From NCBI GenBank assembly GCA_016872875.1, contig VGYW01000103.1:1-21095 (forward strand): a DNA stretch of 21,095 nucleotides. The letters run 5' to 3'. This DNA is from Planctomycetota bacterium. GTDB taxonomy: Bacteria > Planctomycetota > PUPC01 > DSUN01. The position numbers were made by a program, and so were the translations under genes. The number at the start of each line of letters is the position of its first letter. The stretch's first letter is position 1. The notes under the pieces are model-generated. The model was not told where the DNA came from, made no database searches, and saw only the letters and a list, made by a program, of their open reading frames with translations. Below, one piece after another: positions 1 through 8,123 of the stretch.

Positions 1-255
1 ACCCTTGTGGAACGGATCGGCGTTGGGACAACCGCGAGAAGCATCGGTGCTCCGCAAGGACACGCACAGAGATTGCGGCCCCAACCCGGTGGACCGAACA
101 CCACTACCTGGCTCGCCTCGGCGAGCGTATAGCAGACGGATCCGCGTCCCCTGGTTCCTCATCCTGAAGTTTGCGCTTGACAAACGGCCTCATAGCAGAT
201 GCCTCGGCTTCGCTCGGCATGACAGGACCTATCGGAGGGGCCACGAGCCCTCTGC
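1..255. repeat. Non-coding end with hairpin and dispersed-repeat-like segment
   Basis: I see no convincing gene in these bases. Two structured pieces stand out. A perfect 7-bp stem with a 2-base loop lies at 111-126 (GCTCGCC-TC-GGCGAGC). At 198-226 there is a segment of the form GATGCCTCGGCTTCGCTCGG followed by CATGACAGG. From memory, this resembles a short dispersed repeat (ending in ..GGATGACA or ..GGCATGACA) seen in many environmental bacterial genomes. An 8-base direct repeat, ATAGCAGA, occurs at 129-136 and 193-200. The assignment to a repeat family is recollection, not measurement. Confidence 0.35.
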
Positions 256-1251
256 TCACTCGCAGTCGAACCTGAGGCCCATGCTCGCGCGCAGTTTGTC
301 CAGGGTGCGAGCCTGGCCCAGGCTGTCGGCCCAGGTCATCGCGGTGGGCCGGGCCTGGCGGCGGCGGAGGTTCTCGGCCACGGTGAGGGCCTCGTTGGCG
401 TAGAGGTCGCGGCCATACTTGACTTCGATGGTCTCCGTCTTGCCCTCGGCGCTCACGATGAGCTTGGCGTTCTCGTCGGAGGGGAACCAGGGGTTGGTGA
501 CGACGATGCTGCCCTTCGAGCCGTAGACGTTGGCCGCCGAGGGCGTGCCGCACTGGGTGCCGCAGGCGAAGGTGGCGACGATGCCCGAGGGGAATTGGAG
601 CACGCCCGTCGCGTACTCGTCCACGCGGCTCTGCTTGCCGATGTGGGCCACGGCGTGACACGCCGTCGGCTCCTCACCCGCGATGAGGCGGCAAAAGGAG
701 ACGCAGTAGCAGCCCACATCCATCAGCCCGCCGCCCGCCAGGGGGTTGGATAGGCGGAGATTGTCGAGCTGGAGGCCCATGTTGAAGGCGAAGGCCGACT
801 GGAGCACCCGCACCTCGCCGATCGTGCCGGCCTTGATGATCTCAAGCAACCGCTTCCACTGCGGATGGCAGCGGTACATGAAGGCTTCCATGAAGAACAC
901 GTCGCACTTCTTCACGACGCGCAGCACCTTCTGAAGCTCAGGGGCGTCGATGGTGACGGGCTTCTCGCAGAGGATGTGCTTGCCCGCCTTCGCCGCCTTG
1001 ATGCTCCATTCCGCGTGGAGCGAGTTGGGCGTCGAGATGTAGACCGCGTCAACGTCCCTGTCCGCCAGCAGCTCGTCATACGAGCCATAGGCCCGCTCGA
1101 TCCTGTTCTCGTCGGCGAACTTGTGGGCCTTCGCCAGGTCGCGCGAGGCGACGGCGAGTGCGGTGGCCTGGTCCTTGATGGTCGCAAGCCCCTTGGCGAA
1201 GCGCCCGGCGATCCGCCCGGCTGCGAGCAGCCCCCAACGCAGACGTCTCAT
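256..1251 (-). CDS. Gfo/Idh/MocA family NAD(P)-dependent oxidoreductase
   Basis: A 331-aa cytoplasmic oxidoreductase of the Gfo/Idh/MocA family, which uses NAD(P) to oxidise or reduce sugars, inositols and related polyols. The N-terminal Rossmann fold shows the nucleotide-binding loop GLLAAGRIAG at residues 7-16. The family signature EKP is at residues 96-98, within ILCEKPVTI, and the later DVGCYCV segment fits the substrate-binding half. I chose the ATG at 1251 because AAAGGAGGA sits 6-8 bases upstream and the Rossmann fold begins straight after it; an in-frame ATG at 1305 would add 18 residues that look unrelated. There is no signal peptide, unlike the second family member at 5946-7244. It is transcribed alone, from a promoter at 1315-1343. 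The substrate cannot be read from sequence; nearby fucosidase and sugar-transport genes suggest a sugar. Family confidence is high, substrate unknown. Confidence 0.93.
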   Translation of the reverse strand: MRRLRWGLLAAGRIAGRFAKGLATIKDQATALAVASRDLAKAHKFADENRIERAYGSYDELLADRDVDAVYISTPNSLHAEWSIKAAKAGKHILCEKPVTIDAPELQKVLRVVKKCDVFFMEAFMYRCHPQWKRLLEIIKAGTIGEVRVLQSAFAFNMGLQLDNLRLSNPLAGGGLMDVGCYCVSFCRLIAGEEPTACHAVAHIGKQSRVDEYATGVLQFPSGIVATFACGTQCGTPSAANVYGSKGSIVVTNPWFPSDENAKLIVSAEGKTETIEVKYGRDLYANEALTVAENLRRRQARPTAMTWADSLGQARTLDKLRASMGLRFDCE

Positions 1252-1314
1252 GCGGTCCTCCTTTGCCACTGGTTGTCCCGCGGCCGAAGCCACTTGCCCG
1301 TTCACGCAAGCGAT

Positions 1315-1343
1315 ATCCTACGGCATGCCCCCTCGATGGTCAA
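1315..1343 (-). promoter_or_regulatory. Sigma-70-type promoter for the 256-1251 oxidoreductase gene
   Basis: Read on the minus strand: TTGACC (-35, 1343-1338), a 17-base spacer, then TAGGAT (-10, 1320-1315). The -35 box matches consensus at 5 of 6 positions and the -10 box at 4 of 6. The predicted start near 1307 gives a leader of about 55 bases before the ATG at 1251. This is inspection only, with no experimental support. Confidence 0.6.
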
Positions 1344-1755
1344 GTGCGGATCAGGCGCTTACGGGCCCTTCAGAGCCAACAGCCTGACGCCGGCATCGTC
1401 CGCCAAGCGGCCCACGGCCTCGACTGTGGCGGCCAGAGGCGCTTCATGTTGATTTTGGGCATGTGGCGCTGCCGGGGGTCAACATGCCGGTAAATCAAGC
1501 CCAGATAAGCACTTATGGCTGAGATTGCAGGGAACCGCTGCCCGGCATGTTGCCATGCGTCAACATTTGGCGGCGCGCCGCCACTGTAGCACCTCGCGGG
1601 CGTCTCTCGCCCTCGACACATGATAAGTCATAGCAAAGGGATAGAGCATGGGAGCTTTTCGCAGAGGCGCCGCGGAGCAGCGGCATAGGATTTGCTTTAC
1701 AATGCCTCCAATTGTTTTGCGGTTAGTGTGTTGTGTCAATCATTCGGAGCCGGCC
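1344..1755. other. Divergent intergenic region with small nested inverted repeats
   Basis: This is a non-coding stretch between the divergent oxidoreductase and PEP-CTERM genes. It holds an 11-bp perfect inverted repeat, CAACATGCCGG at 1480-1490 against CCGGCATGTTG at 1542-1552. Between its arms lies a smaller stem (ATAAG-CA-CTTAT, 1505-1516). An outer pair is TTGATTT (1449-1455) with AAATCAA (1492-1498). A perfect 14-bp palindrome, GGCGGCGCGCCGCC, is at 1569-1582, and GTCAACAT occurs twice in direct orientation (1478-1485, 1559-1566). The repeats could be operator sites or a decayed mobile palindrome; I cannot tell which. A TACAAT hexamer at 1698-1703 might be a -10 box for the PEP-CTERM gene, but no matching -35 box is present. 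Confidence 0.4.
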
Positions 1756-2466
1756 ATGAAGAGGTTCGTTCTCGCCATTGTTGTCCTCGCGATCGCGCCC
1801 AGTGCCCGGGGGTACCTCTACATCATTGACGACTTCACGACCGGGCCGATCTTCCCACCGCTGCTGACCCCCCCGGGCACGGTGGGGGATCCGCTCCCCA
1901 GCCCCCTTCCGCCTGGCTATAGCACCCCCATGGCCGCGGCCGCGGCTTGGGGCGGGGCGCGAGCCTGGCACATGGGCGTCACCGCGTCGCCGACCTTCGT
2001 GGACTTCTCAGCATTCGCCGTGGACGGTGGGGCCGCGGGCTATGGCAATACGTCTGGCCAAGAGGGGCACCTGGAGTTGGGCTACGGCACCTTCGCCGGC
2101 ACAGCAGGGGAGAACGCCGACTGGAGCATCGTCACCGCCCTCCTCGTCAATGCGCTCAGCATTGATTCGGGAGCTGGCATCCTGGACGTCGAGATCGACT
2201 CCTCGACAGGTGGAGGCATCTTCACCCTGCCGTCCGTGACCATTACAGGGCCCGGGGTCAACCAGCAGTACATGGTCCCCCTGTCCGCGCTCCCCGCGGC
2301 ATACCGCGGGGACGTTGACGGGGTGAACTTCAGGTTCACCACTTCTACTGCGGGCTGGGACATCACGTTGGGTGGCGGCGGCCTTGCGCTGACGCCCGAG
2401 CCGACGACGCTGACGCTGCTCGGGATCGGCCTGCTCGCCTTCGTGCGAAGGCGACGCAAGAGCTGA
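1756..2466 (+). CDS. PEP-CTERM sorting domain-containing exported protein
   Basis: A 236-aa secreted protein with both hallmarks of the PEP-CTERM/exosortase system. It has an N-terminal Sec signal peptide (MKRFVLAIVVLAIAPSARG) and a C-terminal sorting tag: PEP at residues 214-216, a hydrophobic stretch (TLLGIGLLAFV) and a terminal arginine cluster (RRRRK). Exosortase removes such tags at the membrane and the proteins usually end up in the envelope or an extracellular matrix. The middle of the protein is rich in Gly, Ala, Ser and Thr, looks like a beta-rich domain, and I do not recognise it. The start at 1756 is chosen because the signal peptide begins there and a weak CGGAG lies 6-7 bases upstream; an in-frame ATG at 1648 would bury the signal. 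The gene is monocistronic and ends at a hairpin terminator. No exosortase gene is in the window. The specific role is unknown. Confidence 0.88.
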   Translation: MKRFVLAIVVLAIAPSARGYLYIIDDFTTGPIFPPLLTPPGTVGDPLPSPLPPGYSTPMAAAAAWGGARAWHMGVTASPTFVDFSAFAVDGGAAGYGNTSGQEGHLELGYGTFAGTAGENADWSIVTALLVNALSIDSGAGILDVEIDSSTGGGIFTLPSVTITGPGVNQQYMVPLSALPAAYRGDVDGVNFRFTTSTAGWDITLGGGGLALTPEPTTLTLLGIGLLAFVRRRRKS

Positions 2467-2498
2467 CGGGCGCCGGAATCCGAGGGCAAGTTAGACCG

Positions 2499-2535
2499 AG
2501 TGCCTCGGCCCACAACGGCCGAGGCACTTTCGTTT
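2499..2535 (+). terminator. Intrinsic terminator after the PEP-CTERM gene
   Basis: A perfect 12-bp stem (2499-2510 with 2517-2528; core GTGCCTCGGCC / GGCCGAGGCAC) with the 6-base loop CACAAC is followed by TTTCGTTT. It starts 32 bases after the PEP-CTERM stop codon and separates that gene from the convergent GH95 gene. On the minus strand the stem is not followed by T residues, so it is mainly a plus-strand terminator. Confidence 0.85.
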
Positions 2536-2573
2536 GGGCCGTTGAGCGGCGGAACGCGCTCCCGCAAGCCCAC

Positions 2574-4961
2574 TCACCGCGGCTGCGATGGCGCCAGGCG
2601 GTACGTCTCGCCCGCGCGAGCAGTGAAGGCGACGACGCACGACTCCGGGCGCTCGGCCCGGACCGCGGCGAGCTCGGCGCTGACATCGAGCGGCGCGCCC
2701 GCCCGCACCCGGCAGTGGCCGCTGAGCCTCGAGCGGATCGTGGCCGAGGTCAGCCTGCCGTCCCTCCACGCCATGTCCACCTCGAAGCCGCCGCGGGCGC
2801 GGAGGCCCCGCACGCTCCCCGCGGGCCAGGCCTTGGGCAGGGCGGGCAGCAGGTGGACCGCCCCCGCGTGGCTCTGGAGGAGCATTTCGGCGATGCCGGC
2901 CCCGCCGCCGAAGTTGCCGTCTATCTGGAACGGCGGGTGGGTGTCGAACATGTTGGGCAGGGTGCTCTTGGCGATGAGCTCGCTGAGCATCTTGTAGGCG
3001 TGGTCACCATCCTCGAGCCGCGCCCAGAGGTCCACCTTCCATGCCTTGGACCAGCCGGTGCCGCCGTCGCCGCGGTGCTCGAGCGAGCGCTTGACGGCGG
3101 CGGCGAGCTTGGGCGTGCCGCGGGGCGTGATCTCGTCGCCAGGGTGAAGGCCCCACAGGTGCGAGACGTGGCGGTGCTGGTTCTTGGGATTGTCCTTGTC
3201 CTCGAGCCATTCCTGGAGCTGGCCGTACTGGCCGATCTTGTTGGGGGCGAGCTGGGTGCGCATCTCGGTCAGTTGCCGGCGGAGGCCGTCGTCCACGCCG
3301 AGGATTTCGCTGGCGCGAATGGTCCACCCGAACAGGCTGCGGATGATCTGGTGGTCCATCGTCGGCCCCATCACCAGGCCGCCCTGCTCGGGGGAGTTGG
3401 ACGGGCCGCTGATGAGGCAGCCGGTCTTGGGGTCCTTCACCAGGAAGTCCACGAAGAAGAGCGATGCCTCCTTGAGCACGGGATAGGCGCGCTTGGCCAG
3501 AAACTCCTTGTCGCCGCCGAACTCGTAGTGCCACCAGAGGTGCTGGCAGAGCCAGGCGCCGCCTGTGACCCAGATGCCGTGGTTGGCGGCGTTGATGGGG
3601 GCGGTGCCGCGCCAGAGGTCGGTGTTGTGGTGGAGCACCCAGCCGCGGCAGGCGTAGTGCTCCCTGGCCACGCGGCGGCCCGTGGCCACGCAGTCGTCAA
3701 TCATATCGAAGAGGGGCAGGTGGCACTCAGCGAGGTTCGCCGCCTCGGTCGGCCAGTAGTTCATCTCGGTGTTGATGTTCACCGTCCACTTGCTGTCCCA
3801 CGGGGGCCTCAGTTGATCGTTCCAGATGCCCTGGAGGTTGAGGGGCTGGGAGCCTGGGCGCGAGCCGGCGATGGTGAGGTAGCGGGCGTATTGGAAGTAG
3901 ATGGCGGCGAGCTGCGGGTCAGCCGGGCCGAACGCCTTTATCCGCACGTCGGTCGGCTGCTGGGTGGCGTCGCTGGTGCCGAGGTCGAGGCCCACGCGGC
4001 GGAAGAGGGCCTGGTGGTCGGCCACGTGCGCCTTGCGGACGGCCTCGTAGGCTGCTCGTACTTGGCCGGGCTCCTCGCCCACGAAGTAGCGGGTCAATCT
4101 ACTCATGGTGTTAGCACAGCGGTTGGTGGGGTTGGCCGAGATGTCACGGAAGCTCTTGTGGCTCGTGGCAGCAACAAGGTGGAGGGTGCACGAAGTGGCG
4201 CCTTTGACCTCTACGCTGCTGTCCGTTACTGTCACTTTGCCGTCATCGGCGAACACACCGAGCAAGGCGCCGAACTTCATGCCAGTCGGCGGCGCAGGCT
4301 CGGAGTTCCCGTAATCGTGGGGCTTGAGCTGGCCCATCATTGCCAGACAATCATAGCCTGCAACCCGGGTCTTGGTGCCAGGATGGGGGCTGGAGAGCGA
4401 GGCCGTGAACGTAACTTGGCCAGGCTTGTCGGCCGTTACGCGGATGACGATTACCTGGTCGGGGAAGCTGGCGAACACCTCGCGCTGGAAGGTGACGCCG
4501 CCGACCTTGTAGCGGGTGGTCGCCACGGCCTGGTGGAGGTCGAGCTGGCGGCGGTAGTCTGTGACCTCGGTGTGGCCGGGGAAGATGAGCTTGACGTCGC
4601 CGAACGGTTGGTACGCCGTCTGGCGGAGCGGCACGCTCATCATCTCCTTGCCGGCGAGTTGTTCGGCCTCGCGCTGCTTGCCATCGAAGAGGAGTTGGCG
4701 CACCTGGGGCAGGAACTTGGCCGCGCCCACGTGAGCGTAGTCGTGCGGCTGGCCGGCCCAGAGCGTGTCGTCGTTGAACTGGATGCGCTCCTCGGCCGTG
4801 CCGCCGAAGACCGTTGCGCCGAGGCGCCCGTTGCCCACGGGGAGGGCCTCGGCCCACTGCTTGGCCGGCTGGCGATACCAGAGCGCGAGGCCGTCCTCTC
4901 CCGCGGCGGCGCCGGCAGCAAGACCCACGCAACCCAGCGCGAGGAGGCCCCACTCGCTCAT
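2574..4961 (-). CDS. Glycoside hydrolase family 95 (alpha-L-fucosidase-type), exported
   Basis: A 795-aa GH95 enzyme; the family hydrolyses terminal alpha-1,2-L-fucose (some members alpha-L-galactose) with inversion. After a hydrophobic leader ([16 protein letters not shown]) the mature protein opens with [23 protein letters not shown], typical of the GH95 N-terminal domain. The expected catalytic elements are visible: N395 and N397 in [12 protein letters not shown]525 in SNSPEQGG (general acid) and D681 in FQIDGNFGG. The length matches the family. The ATG at 4961 overlaps the SEC-C stop codon as ATGA, with AGGGAG about 8 bases upstream. This leader lacks positive charges, so a GTG at 4988, which would add LREEGSRR, is a fair alternative start. 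It is last in a minus-strand operon. Third-position GC is locally lower around 4085-4400, in the linker before the catalytic domain. The fucosidase assignment is by family; GH95 also includes galactosidases. Confidence 0.93.
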   Translation of the reverse strand: MSEWGLLALGCVGLAAGAAAGEDGLALWYRQPAKQWAEALPVGNGRLGATVFGGTAEERIQFNDDTLWAGQPHDYAHVGAAKFLPQVRQLLFDGKQREAEQLAGKEMMSVPLRQTAYQPFGDVKLIFPGHTEVTDYRRQLDLHQAVATTRYKVGGVTFQREVFASFPDQVIVIRVTADKPGQVTFTASLSSPHPGTKTRVAGYDCLAMMGQLKPHDYGNSEPAPPTGMKFGALLGVFADDGKVTVTDSSVEVKGATSCTLHLVAATSHKSFRDISANPTNRCANTMSRLTRYFVGEEPGQVRAAYEAVRKAHVADHQALFRRVGLDLGTSDATQQPTDVRIKAFGPADPQLAAIYFQYARYLTIAGSRPGSQPLNLQGIWNDQLRPPWDSKWTVNINTEMNYWPTEAANLAECHLPLFDMIDDCVATGRRVAREHYACRGWVLHHNTDLWRGTAPINAANHGIWVTGGAWLCQHLWWHYEFGGDKEFLAKRAYPVLKEASLFFVDFLVKDPKTGCLISGPSNSPEQGGLVMGPTMDHQIIRSLFGWTIRASEILGVDDGLRRQLTEMRTQLAPNKIGQYGQLQEWLEDKDNPKNQHRHVSHLWGLHPGDEITPRGTPKLAAAVKRSLEHRGDGGTGWSKAWKVDLWARLEDGDHAYKMLSELIAKSTLPNMFDTHPPFQIDGNFGGGAGIAEMLLQSHAGAVHLLPALPKAWPAGSVRGLRARGGFEVDMAWRDGRLTSATIRSRLSGHCRVRAGAPLDVSAELAAVRAERPESCVVAFTARAGETYRLAPSQPR

Positions 4962-5917
4962 TCGGCGGCTCCCTTCTTCGCGCAGCACTTCTTGAACTTC
5001 TTTCCGCTGCCGCAGGGGCACGGGTCGTTGCGGCCGACGGCGCGAGGAGCATGAATGGGTTCTGGTTGGACCCGATGCTCGGATAACGGCGTACTGCCGG
5101 CCTCCTCCCCCCAATCCTCAGCCTCCTCATAGTCGGGGCCAGAGTCGCCCTCATCCTCGTCGCGGCCCTCGTACCACGCGCGCAGGCCCTTGCAATTGAC
5201 AGGCAGCCAGTCCGTCACCGGTTCCTCCCAGGCATTCTCGCCGGGCTCGTAGTCGGGGTTTCCCTCGAGAAACAACAGCGCCTCCTTGGTGTCTGGGTCG
5301 TGGGTCTTGCGCAGGACGCGCTGGATGAGGGGGCCGCACTCGCCGCGGCCCATCCTCGCCAGGGTCCAGGCGGGGCAAGAGGCGAGGATGGGGTCCATCT
5401 TGCCCAGTTCGGCGCGTTCAAGGTTGTGCTGGCAGCACCGGACCACTTGCTCGCGGAGCGCCGGGGCGTCGCAGTGCTCCGCCAGTTCGGTGAGGCTCCA
5501 CAGGGGGAGGGACGCAGCGTGGTAACGCGGCCGGCGGCCAATCCAGTCCAGCACAGCCGGAAGGACCGGCGCGCCCAACGAGCCAGCGGCCGCCTCGAGG
5601 ACTTCGAGCATGCCCTCGTCGTCGCGGTCGCCCGCGCAAATCATCTCGTCCACTAGGAACTGTCCAATCGCCCGGCGCGTCGCCTCGTCGAGCCGCGGCG
5701 CCGCCAGGGCGAAGATGGCTGGGACGTAATAGCATTCGTAGCTGGCGACCTCGTAGGGATCCTCCATGAACTTGTCATAGACCTCCCGCAGTTCCTCCCA
5801 CAGTGGCGGATGGGCGGCCAGGGCGTCGGCAAACTGGTTCAGCACGTGCCACGGGATGTCGCCCTCGGTGTGCTTCAAGGCATCCCACGGGAGTTGGGTG
5901 GCGGCTTGCGAAGACAC
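4958..5917 (-). CDS. SEC-C metal-binding domain protein with helical N-terminal region
   Basis: A 319-aa cytoplasmic protein. Its C-terminus carries a textbook SEC-C zinc motif, [19 protein letters not shown] (cysteines 300, 302, 311, 312), as found at the end of SecA and on many unrelated proteins. Residues 1-230 are helical and Trp/Leu-rich, resembling a degenerate HEAT-like solenoid. Residues 240-275 are very acidic ([20 protein letters not shown]), probably a flexible linker. The start codon is GTG at 5917, with GGAG about 8 bases upstream; an ATG at 5930 is out of frame. The gene begins 28 bp after the Gfo/Idh/MocA stop and its own stop overlaps the GH95 start by 4 bp, so the two are probably translationally coupled. 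No enzymatic motif is visible. Its link to sugar metabolism rests on gene order alone. Confidence 0.85.
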   Translation of the reverse strand: MSSQAATQLPWDALKHTEGDIPWHVLNQFADALAAHPPLWEELREVYDKFMEDPYEVASYECYYVPAIFALAAPRLDEATRRAIGQFLVDEMICAGDRDDEGMLEVLEAAAGSLGAPVLPAVLDWIGRRPRYHAASLPLWSLTELAEHCDAPALREQVVRCCQHNLERAELGKMDPILASCPAWTLARMGRGECGPLIQRVLRKTHDPDTKEALLFLEGNPDYEPGENAWEEPVTDWLPVNCKGLRAWYEGRDEDEGDSGPDYEEAEDWGEEAGSTPLSEHRVQPEPIHAPRAVGRNDPCPCGSGKKFKKCCAKKGAAE

Positions 5918-5945
5918 GGGTTGGCTCCATCGGTCGTGAGGCGGG

Positions 5946-7244
5946 TCAGAGGGTCCACGGCTCGCGCATGCAGCGCGAGCGCATGCGGTCGGCCTCGTCG
6001 TCGCCCAGGAAGCGCTCGGCCTTGGGGTCCCACCTGAGGGGCCTGCCGAGGCGGATGCAGAGGTTGGCGGCGTGGCAGATGGTCGTCGCGCGGTGCGCGC
6101 TCTCGGGGTCGCAGACGGTCTTTGCTCGCGTCCTCACGCAGTCGAGGAAGTTCCGGGCGTGGTCGCCGGTGTGCGCCCAGCTCCTGGCGGCGATGGCCCG
6201 CAGGCGGAGGAGGTCCTTCGGCTCGGCGGTCACCACGTTCGTCTGGTCGTCCACCTGCACCCAGCCCTCTGAGCCGACGAAGCGGATGTAGCGCGCCTCG
6301 AAGGTGCCGCTGGAGCGGAGGACGATCTTCACGCCGTCCGCGTAGGTGCAACTGATGTCGGCGGTCACAGGCGTCTCGGAGAAGGCGGCGTGGTCGAACG
6401 TCGCCTCCCCCTCGTAGGCCACGGGGCCTGTGTCGTCGCGGTCGAGCGCCCACTGGGCGATGTCGGTGTAGTGGCAGCCCATGCCGATGATGGGGCCGCC
6501 GCCGGTGTCCCAGAAGTAGTTCCAGCCGCTCACCCGCGCGTTGGTGTAGGGGTGCCAGGGGGCGGGGCCGAGCCACATGTCGTAGTCGAAGCCTGGCGGC
6601 ACGGGCCGCGGGGCTTCGAGGGCGACGGTTGGCCCCTGCCACTGCTGGCAGATGACGGTGTTGGTCTTGCCGATCAGGCGCCTTCGGACCGCCTCGGCCT
6701 GGAAGCGATAGGAGTCCACCGAGCGGCGCTGGTGCCCGGCCTGGTAGACGCGGCGGTAGCGTGCCATCGTTTCCACCAGGGCGCGCCCCTCGGCGATGGT
6801 GATGCTGATGGGCTTCTCGGAGTAGATGTCCTTGCCCGCCTGAGCCGCGAGGATGGCGGCGGGGGCGTGCCAGCGGTCGCCGGTGGCGATGAGGACGGCC
6901 TGGAGGTCGGCTCGGTCGAGCAGGGTGCGGAAGTCGCTGTAGTCCACGCACTCTGTGTTGCCGTAGCGTGCGTCCACGCGCGCCTTTCCCGCGCGGCGGC
7001 GGCCCGCCTGGCAGTCGGCCAGCGCCACGCAGCGGAGGTCTGCGAACTCCATGAAGTGGTCGAGCACCACGGTGCACCGGCTGCCGTATCCGATGACCCC
7101 CAGCGCGATCTGCTCGCTCGGCGGCGCCTTCCCCTCCGCCCCGATGGCCGAGGCGTGGATGACCGCCGGCCCGACCGCGGCAGCGCCCATGGCCGTGGCT
7201 GTGCGCCGAAGGAACGCGCACCGAGGGATGAGTCCCGCGACCAT
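5946..7244 (-). CDS. Tat-exported Gfo/Idh/MocA family oxidoreductase
   Basis: A 432-aa Gfo/Idh/MocA oxidoreductase of the secreted type common in planctomycetes. The N-terminus has a twin-arginine leader (R13-R14 in FLRRTATAMGAAAVGPAVI) followed by an Ala-rich segment. The Rossmann loop is GVIGYGSR and the family motif EKP is at residues 143-145 (YSEKPISITIAEG). The C-terminal half includes WLGPAPWHPY, GGGPIIGMGCHYTDIAQWAL and a closing FLGDDEAD..REPWTL, usual for these periplasmic forms. The start at 7244 is set by TAGGAGG 6 bases upstream; that ribosome-binding site overlaps the TAG stop of the upstream nucleotidyltransferase gene, so the two are co-transcribed. It probably acts in the periplasm on a sugar or sugar derivative, with tightly bound cofactor as in glucose-fructose oxidoreductase. 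The true substrate is unknown. Confidence 0.92.
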   Translation of the reverse strand: MVAGLIPRCAFLRRTATAMGAAAVGPAVIHASAIGAEGKAPPSEQIALGVIGYGSRCTVVLDHFMEFADLRCVALADCQAGRRRAGKARVDARYGNTECVDYSDFRTLLDRADLQAVLIATGDRWHAPAAILAAQAGKDIYSEKPISITIAEGRALVETMARYRRVYQAGHQRRSVDSYRFQAEAVRRRLIGKTNTVICQQWQGPTVALEAPRPVPPGFDYDMWLGPAPWHPYTNARVSGWNYFWDTGGGPIIGMGCHYTDIAQWALDRDDTGPVAYEGEATFDHAAFSETPVTADISCTYADGVKIVLRSSGTFEARYIRFVGSEGWVQVDDQTNVVTAEPKDLLRLRAIAARSWAHTGDHARNFLDCVRTRAKTVCDPESAHRATTICHAANLCIRLGRPLRWDPKAERFLGDDEADRMRSRCMREPWTL

Positions 7245-7252
7245 GTAGCCTC

Positions 7253-7828
7253 CTACCAGTTCGGGCGGTCGAGCTTCGCGCGCAGGGCTTCGACCTCGTC
7301 GAGGATTCCAGACTCCTCCTTGAGCCGGCTGAGGTAGGTGATCTGCTTGCGAATGTACTCCCAATCGAGTTTCCCCGACTGTCGGGCGATGATCCCCTTC
7401 ACATCCTGCCAATCCAAGGGGCGGCCGGCGACGGCCTTCATCACCAGGAGGTCCTCGGCGGAACAGGTGATGAGCGAAACCCCCGGCTCGTAGAGAAAGG
7501 GCGTGGCTCTGGACACAACCGCCTCGTCGAAGTCGTATGCGCCCAAAAGAACATCCACGGGAGCGCCGTTCGAGGCGAGGATCAGGAGCACTCGGGCAGC
7601 AAGGGCAAAGCGTTCCGGGTCCTCGAGCCGAGGGGCGAACCTGGCCAGCAACTCCCGGATGAAGCCCTCCTCGTGATCAATGCCTGTCATCAGGGTCAGG
7701 TCAATGTCGCGCGTCAGCCTGGGCTCGCCCCACCGTTGCACCGCCAGCCCGCCGATGAGGCAGAAGCGCCACCCGCGCTGGGCCATGAAGTCTTGGAGTT
7801 CGACTGCGGCCTCGCAGAGGGGGTTCAT
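7253..7828 (-). CDS. AbiEii-like nucleotidyltransferase
   Basis: A 191-aa protein of the minimal nucleotidyltransferase/AbiEii-AbiGii-like group. It has the glycine pair in LIGGLAVQRWGEPR (G26, G27), the metal-binding pair D41 and D43 in TRDIDLTL, and a third acidic residue D92 in GAPVDVLLG, so the catalytic triad is intact. A later segment (CSAEDLLVMKAVAGRPLDWQDVKGI) with K and the R-x-x-D-x-x-D-V pattern is typical of this group. The start ATG at 7828 overlaps the stop of the 74-aa upstream gene as ATGA. Family members act in toxin-antitoxin and abortive-infection systems by transferring nucleotides to RNA or protein, but many are uncharacterised. Here the small upstream protein is the natural partner. 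Only 8 bp separates it from the downstream oxidoreductase gene, an unexpected neighbour for a toxin-like enzyme. Family call strong; role as toxin or antitoxin not established. Confidence 0.87.
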   Translation of the reverse strand: MNPLCEAAVELQDFMAQRGWRFCLIGGLAVQRWGEPRLTRDIDLTLMTGIDHEEGFIRELLARFAPRLEDPERFALAARVLLILASNGAPVDVLLGAYDFDEAVVSRATPFLYEPGVSLITCSAEDLLVMKAVAGRPLDWQDVKGIIARQSGKLDWEYIRKQITYLSRLKEESGILDEVEALRAKLDRPNW

Positions 7829-8049
7829 CTTCTAGCCTTTGCCAGCAGGCGCGGCAACTCGGCCAGTCCGCTCGTCGGCACGTTCACCCTGTGCCGATAG
7901 CCCATCTCCAGGAGCGCGTCAATGATCTTCACATTGTCCTCATGCCGGAACCTGCGCAACTCCTCGTAGCGGAAATCCTCGAGCATCGGCCCCGCCCGCT
8001 TCCAGGTGTCCACCCACTGCTTGTGTTGCTGCTTCTCAGGATCGGGCAT
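7825..8049 (-). CDS. Small protein paired with the nucleotidyltransferase
   Basis: A 74-aa, charged, probably helical protein (MPDPEKQQHKQWVDTWKRAG..., then MLEDFRYEELRRF). From memory, short proteins with a W-x-x-AGP-x-LE-x-x-R-x-EELR pattern often precede nucleotidyltransferase genes of this type, but their function is not known to me. The start is ATG at 8049: AGGAA lies about 6 bases upstream and a strong promoter ends at 8076, giving a leader of roughly 20 bases. The alternative upstream start at 8073 would lie at about the transcription start itself. The 4-bp ATGA overlap with the downstream nucleotidyltransferase gene argues for balanced co-expression, as in antitoxin-toxin pairs. No DNA-binding motif is recognisable. 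Confidence 0.75.
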   Translation of the reverse strand: MPDPEKQQHKQWVDTWKRAGPMLEDFRYEELRRFRHEDNVKIIDALLEMGYRHRVNVPTSGLAELPRLLAKARR

Positions 8050-8075
8050 CGGCGCATTCCTAGCCCCCCACACGC

Positions 8076-8103
8076 ATTATACCGCTCACGGCAGCGGGAT
8101 CAA
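8076..8103 (-). promoter_or_regulatory. Internal sigma-70-type promoter of the nucleotidyltransferase module
   Basis: On the minus strand: TTGATC (-35, 8103-8098), a 16-base spacer, then a perfect TATAAT (-10, 8081-8076). It lies in the 74-bp gap after the 84-aa gene and drives the 74-aa gene, the nucleotidyltransferase gene and probably the downstream oxidoreductase, SEC-C and GH95 genes. The -35 hexamer is the same as in the HEAT-gene promoter at 11133-11161. Confidence 0.72.
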
Positions 8104-8123
8104 AGCCCAGAACCCGTGGCCCC

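Noticed and set aside
104..661. A minus-strand ORF overlapping the first oxidoreductase
   Set aside because: Alternate frame of a well-supported gene; its end translates the dispersed-repeat-like segment at 198-226.
1691..1755. A promoter for the PEP-CTERM gene built on TACAAT at 1698-1703
   Set aside because: No acceptable -35 box lies 15-19 bases upstream, so it is mentioned only as a possibility.
2715..5054. A 779-codon open frame on the plus strand
   Set aside because: It is antisense to GH95, whose protein shows all family motifs; GC-rich third positions keep the opposite strand open. Its translation has no recognisable domain.
6390..7337. A 315-codon plus-strand frame
   Set aside because: Antisense of the Gfo/Idh/MocA gene at 5946-7244, which has clear motifs and a strong ribosome-binding site.
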